Assembly (NCBI GenBank): GCA_024114885.1
Contig: CP099427.1
Coordinates: 744,001 to 808,000, forward strand
From: Septoria linicola
Taxonomy: Eukaryota; Ascomycota; Dothideomycetes; Mycosphaerellales; Mycosphaerellaceae
Length of the DNA stretch: 64,000 nt
Reading direction: 5' to 3'
The position numbers and the translations under genes are program-made. The notes beneath the pieces are model-generated. The model was not told where the DNA came from and made no database searches. It worked only from the letters and a program-made list of their open reading frames with translations. This document shows positions 54,930 through 64,000 of the stretch, in pieces. Every line of letters starts with the position of its first letter. The stretch's first letter is position 1.

Positions 54930-55067
54930 GCTTAGAGTAAGCGCGATCCGATCTCAGGGCATGCGAAAAGTTAGCGGCTTGGGGAAGCGTTCAGTCCAGC
55001 AGGACACAACACATCAGCATCTTGATTCTCCTTCTATACACTATGCAGCAGCAAAACCCAAATCCAC

Positions 55068-56550
55068 TCACAAGCTTCCCAACCCATCATCATCAATCTC
55101 CACAACCTCTCCAATCCACTTCCCAATGTTATCCTCCACCGGATCGATCTCCTTCTGCAACTTCGCAGCAACTCGATCTGCCTCATGCCAAACCCTCAAC
55201 AAGTTCCTTCCCGCAATCTTCGCAGCATCTTTCTCGCTGACACCTTTCTTCAACAACAGATCAATCAAATCAGGATACTTGGACACATCCCCTAGGCCTC
55301 TCGGCGTAGTCGGTATGCCATCAAAGTCCGAGCCCAGTCCGACATGATCGTAGCCAATCTTCTCTCCAATATATATGATATGCTTGGCTACTTGCTCGAT
55401 TGTACTTGTCTCATTCACAAATTCCGGCAGACCAGTCTCGGCGCCGACGTCTTTGCACGAGATGAAGTCGGGAGAGAAATTGACCATGACGACAGAATTG
55501 CGCTTTTTGACTAGGTCGAGCACGTCATCTGGGACGTTTCGTGGGTGCGGACAGATGGAGTAGACGCTTGAGTGACTGAAGATAGGTGGAGCGGCGCTGC
55601 CGGGCCAGTGAGGGGAGGCTGAGCTATCGCTAGCACTGCTCCCGCCTAAGACATCTCGCATTGTGTCTGCGCTCACGTGACTGAGGTCGACAATCATTCC
55701 CAGGCGGTTCATCTCTTTGATGAGGTCGCGTCCCTCGAAGCTTACGCCGTGCCAGAAGGGCTTGGAGCGCTGGCTTGTGCCGTTGATGGAGACGACTGCA
55801 GCATCGGAGTAGCGGTTGTGGCAGTTCCAGTTAAGGGTGGCGTATCTGACTCCTAGCGAGTGGTACAAACGCAGTGTAGCGAGAGAGTTGCCGATCTGGT
55901 GGAGACCTTCGATGGCCAGTGGCGAGATGAGCTTGCCGGCTTTGAAGTTATTCTCTGCTTCAGCGGCGTTCCTCGATAGTGTGAAGTATTTAGGGTACTT
56001 TTCTGAGAGGCGATGGAAGAGATCGATTTGCTCCAGTGTTGCTTTGACAAAAGGTGCATAGTTTGCGTCGCTGAAGTCGAAGCCATCTGCTGGGCATGGG
56101 ATGAAAGCCGACCAGAAGGATCCTCCAACTTGGCCAGCTTGAAGACGCGGCACATCAAAGTGTCCGGCGAGACCTCCGTCTTCAAATGGCTCAGTGAAGT
56201 TCTTGGAGTAGATCTTGTTACCATAGATGGCTCGGAGAAGTATGAGGAGGTCGTTATGACCATCTATCAGTGGATTTTCGTGCAGGATCTTCTTGGCCCC
56301 AGTAAGATGCGAAGATGACAGACTCTTATCATCTGAGAAGTAGCGACGAAGATCATCAGGGTCGAATGTGAAGTACCCTAGATGGTCAGAAGCTTTTCGC
56401 CCGAGTTTCTATGGCACAACACTCACCCGTGATCACGAGAGTCAGGATGAAAACCAATTGGAGCAGGGTCTTAGTGTTCGACTTTGACTCCTCAACGACA
56501 CGCCGATATTGGAGTGATGGCTCATTTGGCCTCTTTTCGGGATCGGTCAT
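55068..56550 (-). CDS. Membrane-anchored dipeptidase (renal dipeptidase, peptidase M19)
   Basis: Two exons, 56550-56427 and 56377-55068 (49-nt intron); 477 residues. A type II signal anchor (LLQLVFILTLVITGYFTF) lies at about 32-50. The M19 metal-binding motif is IDGHNDLLILLR. A metal-bridging Glu sits in LAIEGLHQIGN. A His is expected in the VDLSHVSADTM and SHSSVYSI regions, and a C-terminal GLGSDFDGI motif is present. This is a zinc dipeptidase cleaving dipeptides, possibly also cysteinyl-glycine from glutathione breakdown, outside the cytosol. The 5' exon carries the anchor and is needed for the start; the second exon alone lacks it. It shares a 182-bp divergent promoter with ILM1. Confidence 0.9.
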
Positions 56551-56732
56551 CTGGATTGAGATCTTTTGGATGCACAAGTTTATGCTTCAATGGGTCGCGT
56601 GAGGTTGAGGCGAGACTTGGTCGGGACTGCCGGACCGAAATCTTGGCATGAAGGTTACGCAAGTACGATGCATTCTCATTCAACTTCACGTTCTCAGTAT
56701 TTGCCTGCTCTGTCGTAAGGGACATCTAGAGA
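56551..56732. promoter_or_regulatory. Compact bidirectional promoter, dipeptidase / ILM1
   Basis: Only 182 bases separate the two divergent start codons, so both 5' UTRs and promoters must lie in this stretch. Confidence 0.55.
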
Positions 56733-57369
56733 ATGGCAATCATATCTCCGTACACGCTGATCAGGACGATCTCGCTGTTCCACATCACAGCGGCATACTT
56801 CTTTCTGACTGCACCGAGAATTTTGGCAGATCAGAATGTGGTCTTCATCCTGGGAGAGTCGATGCGAATAGTATGTCGGACTTACTACTTTGCGCGCGCA
56901 ATATCATACTGATACTGAACGTAGAATCATGCCACCTCATTAGACAAGCCCAGCGAAGCTACCGCTTTCATTGCCATCCTCCTGGCCTTGCTCGGCATTT
57001 CGGATCTTACAGCAGCCAATATGAATGAGAACACGTCGCTAGAATACTGGCTTTCCAACGTGCCAGTGCGGCTTACGTTCTTGTTCGGCCTCACAGGCTA
57101 TGTCTACCTGTTCAAGGAAGATGGCATATTCGGTTCTGGATCTGCCGCCGTGGCTGGAATTGGAGAGCCTTTGCAAAACAGTCTAGTGTTCGCATTTGGG
57201 TTCTTCGAGATCGCCATGTGGTTCTGGGTCAGTCCAAACCTGGTTCCGATCCCTCAATGCTCCCAGAATGCTGACCAGGGAATAGATCTTCACAAGTTTG
57301 CGCGAGGAGAGGGGCGCTGTGGTACGCAAGCGAATCGAGGAACTCAAAGCGCAGGAGGATATGATGTAG
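56733..57369 (+). CDS. ILM1: Ilm1-family ER membrane protein
   Basis: Three exons: 56733-56870, 56925-57227 and 57286-57369; 174 residues. The spliced protein has the family layout: a first TM helix (MAIISPYTLIRTISLFHITAAY), the segment ILADQNVVFILGESM, a second hydrophobic block (ATAFIAILLALLGISDL), a third (VRLTFLFGLTGYVYLF), and a fourth ending FFEIAMWFW. The basic tail is SLREERGAVVRKRIEELKAQ. No single frame exceeds half of it, so it is easily missed without splicing. Yeast Ilm1 is linked to mitochondrial DNA maintenance and localises to the ER; its molecular role is unclear. Confidence 0.88.
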
Positions 57370-58147
57370 TCAAATTGTCTGCGCACCTTGCACGGAAAGC
57401 TGCAGATCTGCTGTCGGTCAGTGTCGTTGCCGATGTGGTATGCATCTCGACATGCGCATTTGCCTTTCCTTCCACGCAAGATTTGGTGCATCACGAAGCC
57501 ACAGCTACACTCTTCAAATATCCATCGACTTCTAACCGTGTCGACTATACTGGACTCTAAGGTAGACTGTGTTTGCGGACTCCCCAAATGCCTACAGTCT
57601 GTTCAGACGTCTGATGTACGTCTTGCTTTGCCGATGAGGCTGTGAGCTTCATGTGACTCAGGCGCCCAGCATCAATATCACCTTAGCACTGCGCAGAGCT
57701 GCGCTGGACTTGGCCACATGCATGCGTCCGATAAGTCGCCAGATGAGGCCTCCATCGCAAACACTGCCTGCACGGATCCGCCTTGAGGCCACCATGCTAA
57801 GCGCTTGTGTCGCGCAAGCGAAACTCTATGCTCAATTTAGGGCCACGCTAGACCTGTTCTGTGGACGTCCTGCGCTTTGTCGCATTTTTGAGATTTGCTG
57901 CGCCCAAATCCTTCAGCCACTTGATCAAGATCCGTGAATCCTTCAACGAAATGTCTTCAAGTGCGGGAGACATGATCTGCTCCATCGCTCCTACAATAAA
58001 AAGCCGCGGTAGGTCGTCGTGAAGTTCTGCATTTTCGCATCTATCCCACGTCAGCACCATTCTGGTTAAGAAAACACGTTCTCGAGAGCACACGATCATC
58101 CCGTCTATTCGGACCTATACTTGCCAGGATACTTTACAAGCACAGAC
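57370..58147. other. Intergenic, with an 83-codon minus frame
   Basis: A minus-strand frame with a proper ATG at 58099 runs to 57848 and has protein-like composition (see findings), but no family was recognised. The rest is ILM1 3' UTR and promoter of the next gene. Confidence 0.35.
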
Positions 58148-59026
58148 ATGGCCAATCAACTCTGGCAAAAGAGAGTATTAATACCTTTCTGGACGATTCA
58201 GCTGATATTTCTCGTCATTTTACTGGTGCTGTTCAGCTTCTCAGTAGCTCTGGTCAGGGATTATCAGGACAACTACGCCGACTACGATGGAACGGACCGC
58301 ATAAACAGGCCTGTATACAGGGCATTCAAGTAGGTCTCAGATTCGACAAGAATTAGCGACGCGTTCGACAAGGTGCTGACATGGGGATCCCCTCACAGTG
58401 CAGTCGCGGCGGTGTATATCAGCCTGTGCGCCTTGACCATCATTTTCGACATCACCGAAATCATCTTGTTGGCTCGTAACCGCTTGAGCCCCAAGCTTGT
58501 GGTCGCGTTCAGCGCGATCATTACCCTAGTATGGGCAGTCATTCTGATTCTCCAGATTGTTGGCTCGGTAGGCGGTGCCACTGAAAGTGCTCTGGGCTTC
58601 ATCTTCATCATCGTGGTCTTGTGAGTTCTGCTAGAGCTCTTGTCAGGTCAGCAACACTGCTAACTTTTGTAGTGCGACTGCCCTGAGCCAGCTCATATAC
58701 AGCTCCGTCATCCTGCATCGCTATCGTAAAGGCCACTTTGCTTCACGTGGGACGTATAGCACGGCCGCCACGGCGCCGGCGAATGCGGAGGCAGGGGTAG
58801 TAGGGAGTGGGACTTACACCGCATACAACCCAGCACCAGCTCCGTTGAACCCGTTCCGGTGAGTCTACTTCTGCTATGTTGGTCGATTCATCGATACTGA
58901 TCTTGGAATAGGGATAACTCGCGCAAGCCATCGCCAGCTGCTGTTGGCCATCCATCCAGTGGTGCCGCTGGTGAATACAACAACACAGCACCTTCCTACG
59001 AGATGCAGCAGACTGGGACCCGATAG
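58148..59026 (+). CDS. Four-TM MARVEL-like membrane protein
   Basis: Four exons: 58148-58329, 58399-58620, 58673-58858 and 58912-59026; 234 residues. Four hydrophobic helices are predicted: IPFWTIQLIFLVILLVLF, AVYISLCALTIIFDITEIIL, VVAFSAIITLVWAVILILQI and LGFIFIIVVLFATALSQLIY, the last spanning the exon 2/3 junction. The tail is Ala/Pro/Ser-rich and cytosolic. Intron 1 has a GTGCTGACATGG branch region. The topology is that of fungal MARVEL-domain proteins of plasma-membrane subdomains or vesicles; the family assignment is by architecture. Confidence 0.75.
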
Positions 59027-60591
59027 GCCGGGAAATGCTCCATGTTTTTGTACTTGCGTAGCGCATTTCACGACTTCATGAATACCTGGTCATGTCCAGC
59101 AGTGTTAAGTCGGTTACTGCCGGCATTGTCAGCATGTAGACTTTACATCCCTGCTGTCCATCTCCAACAACGACACTGAAAACGGGACTGAAAACAGTGC
59201 CATAACTTTTATGATCTTGCCAGTTCTTGCGCGTAGGCAGAGTGGTTCAACTTATGTGACCGCCCTGGAACTCAATAAGCAGCGGCGAATGTTCCTTGTG
59301 CCGTATCAGAACATTGAAGCTGCAAGTCACAGAGCAAAACGCTGATCGAACGGTGTGTTTGATCTCACGTGTCCATCACAGATCGCGTTGAGTCAGTGCG
59401 GGTTGTGCCAACAGTTACACGCAATCTCGAGCACATGGTTCTTCAGCAGGATCTGCATGGCTCACGTGCTGTGCACATCCTCCTCGTTCGTGCGTCTCGC
59501 TTCGCTGCACTCTCATCAATCTCATACATCGATCAAGTTTCGTGATCGCTAGGAACGTTAGAGAAATAGCCATGAATCGCTATCCGGATCAGGCCGAAAG
59601 AATGTGAGGGCTTTCCGCAGTGGTGCCCAAGACGAGAGTGCGCTGATCATTTCCGCTCGTGCCAGCTTTTTGCGGCACCCACTTCACATCCTTGATCCCG
59701 CAAGGACTCCCAGAAATTTCTCGAATTATCCGCAAAACATCAGTAATGCCCAAGTGCTTGGTCGAGTCTCGCTTTGATGCATGGACGGCAGCGTTTGAGG
59801 CGCAGCTGTGCCTATGTGCGCGCTCTGAAACTGACGTGGCATCTACCTTTGCCACTTAGGCACAGCAGACGTATTATATGGACAGACTGAAAAGACGATC
59901 TTGAGATCCCTGCCGTAGCGACGAGATACTGGAGCTACCGGTGCACGCACTACGTTTCGCCCTACATTCGATTCGTGGGCGGCCCGCAACCTTTCGGCAC
60001 TTGCTACGGACCCTCCACGACCGTTGGCATGTCAAATGTGATGTCAGTTCACTGGCCGATGCTGGTCAATAGAAGATTTATCACCCGGTTTCTCGACATC
60101 GATGCCCCCACGAACAGGGCTGTCCATTGGCAAAGACAACAGCTCTTTGCTACCCTTGCCAGAGCACGGCCGCCAGCTCCCTAGACCAGTTCTGCTAGTC
60201 TGGTCATCGAGCACGTTTTGACACCTTCGGGCAAGCGCATGTGCCTGCGCCCATCGTTGACGACGGTGTTAAGGCCGGGGGATCCTGGACCTCTGCTCGC
60301 CGTGAAAGGTCATTTTGGGCAAGGACAGAGAACCCGCGTCACAGTCTGCACAGCGAAGATCCTAGCGTGAGGTCGAAAGCCTTGTGTTTCTACCTAGGTC
60401 GATGGTTCGATGGTAGCACGACCCAAGCCGCAATGGCTACTCGCTGGTTGGCGCGTCTGGTTGCGCCTCACGTAAGAATGGGCCTTACCGTCGCTCGTCC
60501 ACAAATCTCTGTACAACAGTGATCTGCGACCACTAGTCCTCGACATTGCGTCTCTTTGCATCCTGCAGGCCAAGTCTGCTGAAAGCACATA
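59027..60591. other. Intergenic, no supported gene
   Basis: About 1.57 kb. A minus frame at 59589-59855 and a plus frame at 60241-60522 look protein-like for short runs, but lack a good start or a domain. Confidence 0.35.
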
Positions 60592-61839
60592 ATGACCTCC
60601 GGCGCACCTGAATCTACGACTACAGGATACGCTCCAAACGAGTCAAGGAGGGCTGCGGCTTTACCATCTCGAATTGAGGAGCCATTCGCAAGACAGTACG
60701 TGGCACTGCAGTCCAGCCTCTTTTCGAGCGAGCATCTCCCACGTACAAGATCACTGCTAACGTGTCCCAGGCAGCGACTTCAGGACAGAGATCCGTGGGC
60801 TGCTTCGCGTCCAGCGCCAGCGCTCAGGTATGCCAATACTCATCCAGGAGCCATTCCTACTACGACACACGCTCAGAACCTGAAAAGCTTTCCACCTCCG
60901 CCGGGCTTGCCTTCTGGAAATCGAAGTGCGACCGGATATCCCCCCTTCTCAACTACCCAAGCACAACGCTGGGCCAGAGAGGAATGGTCGAGCCGGCCAG
61001 CTGCACCTTACCAAGAGATTCCTTTACTCTCTGGTTGGGCAACATCACCGCTTTCTGCTCAGTTTCAGACCTCACAGACACCAATGCCTCCCGGAAGTGA
61101 CCGGAGTCCTCGGTCTGGCTATGCCGCGTATGGGACCGCTTGGCCAGGTCCGCCTCTACGCCGCAGCTCTTCCGAGGAAGCGAGGAACAGTCCGCTGGTT
61201 GGTGTATTCTATGGTGGAGACGCGATTTCGAGCACAATAAGCTTACAATCAAAGAATTTTCCCCAACGCCGACCATCGAACAGAGACGAATTCGACGGAC
61301 CATCGCAGCTTCTCGACAAGCCCGAAGACAACGGCGTCGAGCCGAAAGAAGAAGACCTACCTCAACTTCCAATCACTTTATATGCCCAAGAGCAGGACGA
61401 AATCCTCTCCAAAGTTAACGACAGACTCTCCCAGTGTGCATTCGACTTCGTCGCCAAATACCAGTTCCCCATCCCTATCGAGCCCGACAAGCGCCCAGTA
61501 CGAGTACCCGGTGACCGAGAATGGTCAGAGTGGGTTTACCTTCTCAAGCGACTAGCGACCAAGAGACGCATCCCAGCGAGAGTGCTCTACAATGGTCAAA
61601 TCAAACAGCTAATCACGATCCTCGAGAATAGCTTGGAAATGAGGCACGCGGCTAAGCATCAGTCTCGACCGCTTAAGGACGACAGGAACATTCTTCAGCT
61701 CATTAGCTCAGGTCTTCAGGTTGCAAAGATCCTCAAGGACGCTCCAGCTATGCAGTACCTTGACAGTCTGTACATTCAGACGGAGCGGCTGATCCAAAGC
61801 CGCAGAGCACCCGCCACATCGCCATTCTCGTCGATGTGA
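60592..61839 (+). CDS. Conserved-looking protein of unknown function with cryptic in-frame intron
   Basis: Two exons, 60592-60695 and 60771-61839; 390 residues. The 75-nt intron is a multiple of three and has no stop, so an unspliced frame of 415 residues also exists. Its GTACGT donor, a perfect CTGCTAAC branch site and TCCCAG acceptor are strong. Residues 1-230 are Pro/Ser/Arg-rich and disordered. The C-terminal ~140 residues form a compact helical domain (ILSKVNDRLSQCAFDFVAKYQF; GDREWSEWVYLLKRLATKRRIP; GQIKQLITILENSL). I do not recognise this domain by name. The composition suggests a regulatory or adaptor protein. Confidence 0.65.
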   Translation: MTSGAPESTTTGYAPNESRRAAALPSRIEEPFARQYVALQSSLFSSEHLPRTRSLLTCPRQRLQDRDPWAASRPAPALRYANTHPGAIPTTTHAQNLKSFPPPPGLPSGNRSATGYPPFSTTQAQRWAREEWSSRPAAPYQEIPLLSGWATSPLSAQFQTSQTPMPPGSDRSPRSGYAAYGTAWPGPPLRRSSSEEARNSPLVGVFYGGDAISSTISLQSKNFPQRRPSNRDEFDGPSQLLDKPEDNGVEPKEEDLPQLPITLYAQEQDEILSKVNDRLSQCAFDFVAKYQFPIPIEPDKRPVRVPGDREWSEWVYLLKRLATKRRIPARVLYNGQIKQLITILENSLEMRHAAKHQSRPLKDDRNILQLISSGLQVAKILKDAPAMQYLDSLYIQTERLIQSRRAPATSPFSSM

Positions 61840-64000
61840 GCAACAACAGTTAAGGACACAGACCAGCGTCGATCTTGACGACGCTTCGCTTTCGGAGCGG
61901 GTACGAATACTCAGAATACGCCTCGGAAGTGGCTTTTAGCCAAGTGAAAAGAGTATCAGGACCGGAACCGAAACAAATCAAGGCAGAGAAGATAAAAGAG
62001 GCACGTATGGATAGCGTGCGAGACGCAAGGTCGGTTGCGCGGTATTGACACCCTCAGCGCACATTCCGACTACTGTATAATGTGTATTCTTACCATGTTC
62101 ATACTGCGTGTTGAGTCTCCGAGCAAGAGATAAAAGGGCTACAGCAGCGGCGTTGAGGCGCGGATAGAAGGAACGTTACGGGAGAAGCGGAGCCAGGGCA
62201 GCTCGGTCTCCAGATCTCTTGAGATCTTCTCAAAGCAGAAAGCAGATGGCATAGGGTTCGGCAGGGGTTTTTCACCTACTACTTTTACGGCACAGCGGGG
62301 TGTTGCAGGCAAGCAAGTTGCAGGACGTTTCATAGAAGTTCTCTTTAAGGTTGGTCAACGGCATGAAGTACAAAAAGAAAGTTCAAAGCAAGCACGAATC
62401 CATACTGGGCAAAATTGGACACAGCATCGACAGTGACAGAACGGGATACAAGCCAGTGGGATGACACGTCGTAGACAGTGCTTTGCAGGCATACACATGT
62501 AGTCGGAATAAAATGCTAGGCGCTAGGACTTGATTAGACATCTGTCCCAGAAACTTAGTTGGACCTTGTCATGACGAAAATAAGGCGTAGGTTTCTGACC
62601 TCTCCAGATTGGTTCATCGATGCATCTGACTCCACTTCCATGAAAGGATCATGACTCTACATAGTTCATTACCTCCGGCTCGAACAGCTGGCGTCTCCTT
62701 CCGTTGCCTGACCCTACGATTGTAGAGGTAGGTTGGAAGCCCTGAGCCGCGCGCGCGCGCAATGTGAATGTACATCCGATGATGCTGGACATTGGCCCAG
62801 CATGTTCAGAGGCCAAGTGTGGTGCCGACTTCTCATCTCTCTTCATGACAACCTCCAGATCAGAATCAAAGGTCGTTCACCTGAGCCGAGAGGGTGCTAA
62901 ACATACGAGCTAGGGCCACCTATGTCTTGTTATGGATGTTTATGTGCCAAGCTTTTCGATGCTTCGTGGGCAGAGACTGCTGTGGTTGGATTTTGTACGC
63001 ATCGCTTGACGTCGGTAGAATGGCATTCCTAGCTTCAGATCTTTTTCAATAGCCTTGCGTCTGAGATATGGCGAGGCTCGTAAGTCGGTCTGCGGCACAG
63101 CTATCAACAAAGCACATTGACCTTACCGACGCTGTTGTTGTACTTCTAGATCGTCCCCACCCAGTCCTCCACAGGCAAGACGTATCCTGTGACTCGGAGC
63201 TCAGAGGTGTGGTCTTGATGAGTATCGGGGGAGCAAGTAGTCGAGTTGAAGTCCCGTTCGAGACTTTGACAAGAAAGGCATGCCAGACGACGTTACGACA
63301 TCCGTGTCCCAAGTCCGAAGCTATGATCAGGATTCGGAGTGCGTTTGAAAGAAGAAAAATCGTCCACGCTCAGTATTCGATTGTTGAGGCTTTGTCCTTG
63401 ACGAAGTGGTCACCTCTCGATGGCCGAATCCGATGAACAAAGGACACTGCTGTTAGATGGTTGTTACTGCGAGATCCGCGTGGAACCGCTGCTTCACATG
63501 CAGCACCTCATCTTGTCGCGTATGTTCAATCCAGAAGCGCATACCAGTCATCACCAACCTGAGAATGAAGTACATCTCGAATGTCTTACGTTTGCTTGAC
63601 AACGAATGTCGCGATGCCCTCAACCTCAGTCGAAGCGGCACATCCGTCGACAAACCAAGAAGAACGTTTCGTGAGCGCGCACGAATTGCTCGAAAGGCTT
63701 TCGGAACCATCACACTCGTGCTTGCGGCACATTTCCTTCGGGATGTCAACGAGCCCATGGCGTTGACCGCCAGTCTTGTGTGGTTCGCACCTCTTTATGG
63801 CTTTTGAAGAACGCGTACGTAAGTGACTCGACTTTTGAGCAAACGACGGACAGCTCTTGCATGCGCGGGCGTTTGGGGTCCCACTGAAGTCGAAATTCCT
63901 CCATTCAATGGCAAACACTTCTGCTGCTATATCGCCGGCCATACGAACATCTGAACTCCCTTAGATCGCGATCGGCCTGTCAGCAATGCAGATTGCACGC
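61840..64000. other. Right-edge region without a supported gene
   Basis: About 2.2 kb. It contains a short (CG)n run near 62748-62760 and several overlapping frames at 63046-63942. A 52-codon minus-strand frame at 63746-63904 is the most protein-like. A gene truncated by or fragmented near the window edge is possible but not demonstrated. Confidence 0.35.

Noticed and set aside
59589..59855. 88-codon minus-strand frame
   Set aside because: Starts at GTG right after a stop codon; no acceptor or upstream exon could be matched with confidence.
60390..60420. GGTTCGATGG-like segment as a tRNA B-box
   Set aside because: No matching A-box, acceptor stem or anticodon arm could be folded around it.
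62748..62760. CG dinucleotide run as a possible Z-DNA or regulatory element
   Set aside because: Too short and without gene context to support a function.

Overview
This 64 kb window is nuclear DNA of a filamentous ascomycete. Genes lie on both strands and are interrupted by short GT-AG introns, mostly 48-60 bases long with CTGAC- or CTAAY-like branch sites. The product families (APC and MFS permeases, Zn2Cys6-like factor, LysM protein, DUF1749 hydrolase, Ilm1, Atp11) are typical of Dothideomycetes. Placement near Mycosphaerellales is an inference from gene style, not proven. I see no prokaryotic or viral genes, no CRISPR array, no convincing tRNA or rRNA, and no intact transposon.

Layout. 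0.5-2.4 kb: amino-acid permease (-). 5-9 kb: tricalbin/mug190-like SMP-C2 protein (-). 10.3-13 kb: Zn-cluster-like regulator (+). 13.3-17.2 kb: four-exon AAA ATPase (-), divergent from an NLR-like five-exon protein with a decayed P-loop (+, 18-20.2 kb). 20.4-22.7 kb: MFS transporter with a 7-nt microexon (-). 23.7-25.2 kb: GT8-type glycosyltransferase (+). 25.2-26.7 kb: mitoribosomal MRPS29/DAP3 (-). 27.5-31.6 kb: 1337-residue protein with two complete Ulp1-like Cys-protease signatures (+).

31.8-37.6 kb is the accessory-looking part. It holds a tiny signal-peptide/one-TM protein, a three-LysM secreted protein, a small six-cysteine secreted protein built from four short exons, and a DUF1749 alpha/beta hydrolase. 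A poorly resolved, possibly broken gene follows at 38.2-39.0 kb.

39.5-64 kb returns mainly to housekeeping genes: a disordered coiled-coil protein, GGCT-like membrane protein, small coiled-coil protein, MRI1 (methionine salvage), F-box-like protein, basic RRM-like protein, peroxisomal (AKL) 4-coumarate:CoA-ligase-like enzyme, ATP11, two consecutive coiled-coil genes, membrane-anchored dipeptidase, ILM1, a four-TM MARVEL-like protein and one conserved-looking unknown. Several neighbours share divergent promoters (MRI1/F-box, ligase/ATP11, dipeptidase/ILM1, MFS/GT8, AAA/NLR-like). The last 2 kb shows no gene I can support.

All exon boundaries were inferred by eye from splice signals, frame continuity and family motifs. 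Domain names come from memory of the families, not from searches.
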